From contig NC_135179.1 in the NCBI RefSeq assembly GCF_041146795.1, positions 10,022,547 through 10,086,546 on the forward strand: DNA of 64,000 nucleotides, read 5' to 3'. This stretch comes from Maylandia zebra. Taxonomy: Eukaryota; Chordata; Actinopteri; Cichliformes; Cichlidae. Below are positions 59,051-64,000 of this stretch, in pieces. Position 1 is the first letter of the stretch. The number at the start of each line of letters is the position of its first letter. The notes below the pieces were generated by a model that saw only the letters and a list, made by a program, of their open reading frames with translations, made no database searches and was not told the origin of the DNA. The position numbers were made by a program, and so were the translations under genes.

Positions 59051-61437
59051 ATGGCTGCACCCGTCGCTCTTATTCAAGGTGCGAGCAGAGGACTGGGCTT
59101 TGGATTCTGCAAATATATACTTAAAAATAAATCACTCGCTACTGTTGTAGCAACATGTCGAAACCCGGACGGGGCTGCAGAATTGCGGAGCCTGGCCGGC
59201 CAACACCCGGGCCGACTGATGGTCCTCAGACTGGACGTGAACCACGAGGAGGACATCCGCGGAGCTGCAGAGAGGGTTAAGGAGAGTTTCGGTCGGCTGG
59301 ATCTAGTCGTCAACTCCTCGGCAATGCTTCACCCTTCGGGGAAAGGAGAGACCAGCTTGAGGGATGTTTCTGCACAGGTAGACCTTTGTTTTAGTGTGAG
59401 AAGCCACATTTCCGTAAAAACTGGAGTAAAAGTTAGTTTAACTCACTGTCGTGAGTCAAACCGTTGCCTGTGTAGAAAATACATGCACAGAAGTAGTGCA
59501 AAAAACTTGGTGAGACACCATCATCATAGAGGCATTTGGATTTCCCCCTGTAATGGTACATACATTGGACTTTTTCTAACAATCTCTGGTGGTCCTTAAA
59601 CTGTGCTGGTGATGTCTGTGTCCAGCAAGAGAGTCTGAAATCGGCAACACCAAATTCATTAAATCCTTAATTAAGTAACTTTTTTCCCATTTTCAGGGTA
59701 TCATTTCCACCTTAACGACTAATACAGTGGGTCCTTTGGTCATGGCCAAGTATTTCTCCCCCCTCCTTCTTAAGGGCAGTGGTGGATTTGGTCAGCAGCC
59801 TGCAGAGAAAGCCAAACAGCACAGCGGAATCATTGTTAACATCACAGCGAAAGTGGGATCAATTGGAGACAATGGTATCTGGTGGTTCCAAAACACTTTG
59901 TGCATACATGTCATGTAGGCAGTGGCACTTCCAGACCAGATTTATCAGTGGGACCAGTGTTTTGTTTTGTTTTTTTAATCGGGGCACAGAACAAAACAAA
60001 AAAGTTTTTTTTTTTAATGTATTAAGCACATACTGTACAGGATTGACAGTCTCTGTTTCTGATCCCTCGTTCTTTGCATCCTCTCCAGCTAACTCCTCTT
60101 TCTCTCTTTCATCCCCTCATGATCTTCATCCTCTCTCTCTACACTGTTCTTTGTTAACAGGAGAAAAACCCACCAGCTAAACGGCTCCAAATTTAAAAGA
60201 GCAAGTGTGCAGCACCCTAAACGGTCCACGTTGAACACCTCAGCAATTTAATTCCAGTTACCGTGCCACTGCATATCACCATAAGAAATCAATTAATTAT
60301 TATCTCTTGAGCACAGAGGCCAGAGCTAGTTCTACGGGGGCGTTGGCCCCTGTCTAAAACCACCTATGCACATAGGCAGCACCACTTTTGTCACTTAGCT
60401 GAAGGACAGAGCATAGTTACAAAGCAGATATTTATCTTTTGTTATAATGTGCATGCATGCACAGTGGTAAAATGTTCATCTCTAACACTTTTTTCTCAGG
60501 TCTTGGAGGTTGGTACAGCTACAGAATGTCTAAAGCAGCTCTTAACATGGCCACTAGGAATTTGTCTATAGAGCTGGGCCGCAGTCGACCCAAGGTAAGT
60601 GTTTTCATACATGCTGCATTAATGTCTTGATGCATGCTCAATCATCAAGTTAAGGAAATCCCAAAGTTGAGTCTATTCATGTGGTTGTTTGTTTGGTTGG
60701 CGTCTTCAGTGGGAGAAACATTTCGTCATTCGTCCAAGTGACTTCCACCCTTATGTGTCGGGATTATCAGAACAACTGAGACGCATTTTCTCTTAAGACT
60801 GGGTCTCTGTTGGTTTCAAACCCCAAGACACACTGTGCCAAAAATTGGTCCACCCAAAAGATATGTCACAAATAGAGTAATATAGTGTACGCTGTTAAGT
60901 GCCAGGAGGATTGCCAGGATTTATACATCGGGGAAACCAAACAACCTCTGGCTAAACGGATGGCACAGCACACAAGAGCTAACTTGTCAGGCCAGGACTC
61001 CGCAGTCTGTTCACACCTACAGGCCACGAGATACTGTTTCAATGATGAGGATGTACACATCCTGGACAGGGAGGAACTCTGGTTTGAGCAGGGAGTCAAG
61101 GATTTACATGAAAAGGGAAAAACATCTCTGAGCTTAAGGTCTAAGATGCTTGTTACTGGTGTTTGTATCTTTCTTTTAGAGCATGGATTAGGGCATGCCC
61201 TTGTACATAGATCCCATAGCCCATAATGATGTTTTTTTTCCCCAGGTTGTTTGTGTGTCCCTACATCCAGGAACAGTGAACACAGACCTCTCCAGGCCTT
61301 ATCACCGGAATGTGCCACAAGACAAGCTGTTCAGCGCTGAACACTCTGTGAACTGTCTAATGAGCATCGTTGACACACTAAATATAGAAAAGACTGGAAA
61401 AGCGTACAGCTGGGATGGAACCGAACTTCCGTGGTAG
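59051..61437 (+). CDS. Short-chain dehydrogenase/reductase, C-factor/sniffer type
   Basis: An NAD(P)(H)-dependent oxidoreductase of the classical SDR fold; substrate unknown. Four exons join in phase: 59051-59377, 59697-59874, 60500-60594 and 61246-61437 (TAG), giving 263 residues. The Rossmann glycine motif GASRGLG is at 10-16, LDV at 61-63, NSSA (NNAG equivalent) at 88-91, an Asn in TTNTVGP near 118, and the catalytic YxxxK as YRMSK at 176-180. HPGTVNTDLS and the ending SWDGTELPW are typical of the C-factor-like group. At the usual catalytic Ser site the chain reads NITAKVGS: Thr159 and Ala160 replace the common Ser-Ser, with Ser164 nearby. A short N-terminal MAAP shows no targeting signal, so it is probably cytosolic. 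Divergent from nphp1. Exon choice is secure; the biological role is not known. Confidence 0.93.
60700..61185 (+). mobile_element. Decayed Penelope-like element in SDR intron 3
   Basis: A second Penelope-like copy carrying the same GIY-YIG region (LYIGETKQPL, then MAQH, HILDREELWFEQGVKD) as the copy at 45,827. Its leading part contains AGAAACATTTCGTCATTCGT, related to the terminal phrase of the family. The frame is broken, so it is older than the first copy. The open frame 60,885-61,226 belongs to it, not to the host gene. Its end lies only about 60 bp before SDR exon 4. Confidence 0.82.
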
Positions 61438-61808
61438 AATTTCTAAGAGATGAATTTCACCACTTCTGGTCTTAATGGTGAATTTCTGAGCAGTGTTGAG
61501 ACAATGTGGAGATGAGCTGGACTTCATGCTATTGCTGTACAAGACATTTGTGCTCAAGTGACAGTTCAGATGGTCAATGAAAAAACTCTTTTACTACCTC
61601 ATAATTATCCAAAGTGCTTAAATCATCTGTAGCACATACAGCTTTTGTGTGAAGCCATTATTGACAATGTATCTGGTTTCAATATTTCATACAACTCTCA
61701 TATAATTTAGTACTGCTCATTTTAATGGTAAAAATCATGTAATATCTCACTAATCTTGACGTCTTTCCCCAATTCAGTAATATCATCAGGTGGTTTGTAT
61801 TAAAGGTG

Positions 61809-61814
61809 AATAAA
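61809..61814 (+). promoter_or_regulatory. Candidate SDR polyadenylation signal
   Basis: Canonical AATAAA 372 bases after the stop codon, followed by GT-rich sequence (TTTGTGGTTG). Confidence 0.5.
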
Positions 61815-62252
61815 TTATCTGACTGTTTAAAATTTGTGGTTGCATTACACACACAAGCAGTCATTTTGGAAACAAGTGCTGTGGACATGCAGTATGTTTT
61901 AAGAAAAAAAGATTGCATGGCTGGAGTTAATCTGCTAGTACATTCTACATGCAAATGTTGCACAAAGACTAACTCCTAAAGATAAAATAATAAAATCCTT
62001 TACATAGGATCTGTAAGAATTTTTTTTTCATCCACATCAAGTCTGAAACTGATTGTGATAAAAGTTAATCCCAAAGAATCTGACTCTTTATGAGATATAA
62101 AGATGAAGCTATTTGGCAACTGGAAAAACACTGGACTGCAGCAGTCATGGCTCAGTCTGTTGCAATCTTCCACCAGAGGTGTAGTCACAAAACAATTAGT
62201 GCTTTCACTACCTCATATATTCAGAAAAAGTTAATTTAATATGTAATTATAA
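61815..62252. other. Intergenic, no gene seen
   Basis: AT-rich sequence downstream of the SDR gene. The minus-strand open frames here lack any recognisable domain. Confidence 0.4.
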
Positions 62253-62424
62253 TAATGGATTGCATTTATATAGCGCTTTTCTAGGCACCCAAAGCGCTTT
62301 ACAATTCCACTATTCATTCACTCTCACAAACTGGTGGAGTTGTAGCCACAGCTGCCCTGGGGCAGACTGACAGAACATTCCGGTTACAGATGAGCTTCCC
62401 AATCCCCTGAGCCACGGTCGCCCC
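62253..62424 (-). repeat. tRNA-derived SINE, copy 2 (shortened)
   Basis: Same family as 12,933-13,219: both share the plus-strand phrase GCATTTATATAGCGCTTTTC, the CTATTCATTCACTCTCACA stretch and the tRNA-like head (GAGCCACG... on plus). About 110 bp of the middle is missing. It is flanked by near-identical 10-bp repeats, GTAATTATAA at 62243-62252 and GTAATCATAA at 62425-62434. Confidence 0.82.
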
Positions 62425-62529
62425 GTAATCATAAGAAAATGAATACAACTCCAATAATGTAAATAGATTACTGCATTTGTAGGCTTTTGGTTTTGTAAGT
62501 TGCTTTTTAAAACAAGATTTACACTTTAA

Positions 62530-62645
62530 ATTAGAGATGGCACGATACCACTTTTTTATGTCCGATACTGATACCGATATCATAAATTTGGATATCTGCC
62601 GATACCGATATGAATCCGATATAGTGTTTTTTGATCAACAAAACT
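62530..62645. repeat. Fish interspersed repeat with CCGATA motif
   Basis: GATGGCACGATACCACTTTT, then several GATACCGATAT phrases. A pattern that recurs in fish genomes (recalled); non-coding. Confidence 0.5.
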
Positions 62646-62924
62646 GTTTTTTAAATATCTTGCTGCATTTTGTATAAGTTCATACTCAAGTTTAAAACAA
62701 CAACTACACTAAAGCTATTCTGTTATACCTGTATGCAAAAAAAAATATTTCATAGTTCAGCAATACTGTTCAATCTAATAAACTTAAACCTACACCATCC
62801 TCCCTATTCTGGTATTTTAAAGAGTACTTAGCATAAATATTAAGCAACCTAACTAATAGGGTTCCAACTCCCAGCAACAACAAAAATAAATAAATAAAAA
62901 ATAGGGAACCACCCCTTAGACTTG

Positions 62925-63060
62925 TAGTCAAGACCGCCTAATCCGAGACCAAGACAAGACCAAGACCAGAGGGTATCGAGACCAAGACAAGACCAAGACC
63001 AAGACCAAGTTGAGACGAGACCGAGTCGAGACGAGACCAAGACCGAGACAAAAAAAGTCT
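62925..63060. repeat. GAGACCAAGAC minisatellite
   Basis: Degenerate tandem units of GAGACCAAGACAAGACCAA and related GAGACGAGACCGAGTC. The minus-strand frame rich in Ser-Trp across it is an artefact. Confidence 0.85.
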
Positions 63061-63524
63061 TTAAACTGCAGCCAGATGCTATTCTATATACATATGCAGG
63101 ACACCTTAAACTAGTTTTTTAATTAAGCAGCAAGGCAGAACAAAGTCGGGCCTGTATCAAGACACAGGGACTAAACCCCAATTCAACCAGACCCAGAACT
63201 GATCCGGAATTAAAACAGGACTACAACAGTAACCAAGACAGAACCAGAATCAGAACTAGATGATAGTAGCACTAAAAAATCATCATAGACCTGCACTACA
63301 CTTATTTTTTAATTCTACCAAAGTACAATATTTAGATTGAGAAAAGTTTATATAATTATTTAGCCTTGTTGTGCAAACAAGCCTGCAGAACTTAATAAAT
63401 ATAGAATTTGAAAAGGAACAAATGGTATCTAAAAAGAAACACTAGGTACATGTTCTGATGAGTTTTGGCAAACAACCATTTGACTAACATGTGTGTCTCA
63501 CCTGCTCTTGTTCCATCTCTGTTC
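63061..63524. other. No gene seen
   Basis: AT-rich sequence between two minisatellites, with no recognised repeat or frame. Confidence 0.4.
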
Positions 63525-63650
63525 TGTCCTCATTCTCTCTCTCCCTCTCTGTTCCTCTCTCTCCCTCTCTGCTCCTCTCTCTCCCTCTCTGTTCCTCTCT
63601 CTCCCTCTCTGTTCCTCTCTCTCCCTCTCTGCTCCTCTCTCTCCCTCTTT
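63525..63650. repeat. 20-bp pyrimidine minisatellite
   Basis: About six units of a 20-bp CT-rich motif (CTCTCTCCCTCTCTGTTCCT), alternating GTTCC and GCTCC. Long overlapping open frames on both strands are due to the repeat. Confidence 0.93.
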
Positions 63651-63688
63651 GTGCTGACAATCAAGCCAAACACCAACATCATCAAATA

Positions 63689-64000
63689 CAGTGGAAACCA
63701 GATATTTACACACTCTTCAGATAAAAACACAAACACTTTTTAATTGTAACATCAAATCAGACTAAATGTTTATTTTTTTAGATTGATAAATATAAAAAAC
63801 ATATTTGTTAACTTTGAGAGTAAAGAGAGAAACTATCTGTATTTCTTAATTGCAAATGGAACCAAATTGTATTCAAAATTGAGCCACACTTATGGAGCTC
63901 CACAGTTCTTTTCCTGGTCTTTTGGTTGACATCTCTTGATGTTCCCATGTCACAGAAACAGGCTCTGTGTTTTGCCTTATATGCATCCACAGCTGTGCCA
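63689..64000 (+). mobile_element. Tc1-like transposon, left end, runs off window
   Basis: Begins at CAGTGGAAACCAGATATTTA next to a TA (63687-63688), the standard Tc1/mariner target. This resembles the terminal repeat of Sleeping-Beauty-like fish Tc1 elements, which read CAGTTGAAACCAGAAGTTTA. ACATCAAATCAGACTAAATG and later GGAGCTCCACAGTTCTTTTC also match the family. Transposase would be read on the minus strand from beyond the window. The right end is outside. Confidence 0.8.

Noticed and set aside
62849-63040. Trp/Ser repeat peptide frame
   Set aside because: Arises from the GAGACCAAGAC minisatellite read on the minus strand.
63465-63743. Overlapping Ser/Leu-rich and Arg/Glu-rich frames on both strands
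   Set aside because: Product of the 20-bp minisatellite.

Overview
This window is nuclear DNA from a ray-finned fish, most likely a percomorph; a cichlid would fit, but the species cannot be fixed from the sequence. The evidence is compact vertebrate genes with GT-AG introns and a teleost-type repeat mix: Tc1-like transposons, a hAT MITE, Rex1-type LINE pieces, tRNA-derived SINEs, Penelope-like elements and a solo LTR. Most of the sequence is AT-rich and non-coding.

Layout: positions 1 to 11,188 hold no recognisable exon, only repeats, and are probably a long intron of mrps5. The last six coding exons of mrps5 (mitochondrial ribosomal protein uS5m) lie at 11,189-17,120 on the plus strand. 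Downstream is a small tandem cluster of intron-containing tRNA-Ile(UAU) genes: two intact copies, two decayed copies, and a third decayed copy further on inside mal. Two MAL/MARVEL proteolipid genes follow in tandem on the minus strand, each with four coding exons (20,856-25,982 and 29,137-36,327). The second has a nearly perfect 1.1-kb tandem duplication just upstream of its start codon. A repeat-rich stretch from 38.8 to 49.2 kb carries LINE remnants, a solo LTR and a Penelope-like element with an open GIY-YIG frame and a 12-bp target duplication. The complete 20-exon nphp1 gene (nephrocystin-1, 694 codons) occupies 49,179-57,872 on the minus strand. Divergent from it, at 59,051-61,437, is a four-exon short-chain dehydrogenase/reductase gene of the C-factor/sniffer type. 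The window ends in SINE, minisatellite and Tc1 sequence.

Gene order: convergent mrps5/mal and same-strand mal-like/nphp1 match, in neighbours and orientation, two human junctions that lie apart on chromosome 2 (MRPS5-MAL at 2q11 and MALL-NPHP1 at 2q13). Here they form one continuous block, which suggests that MAL and MALL began as a tandem pair. I found no novel multi-gene defence or metabolic system. The most notable items are this block, the tRNA-Ile cluster, the recent promoter-side duplication and several insertions with clear target-site duplications.
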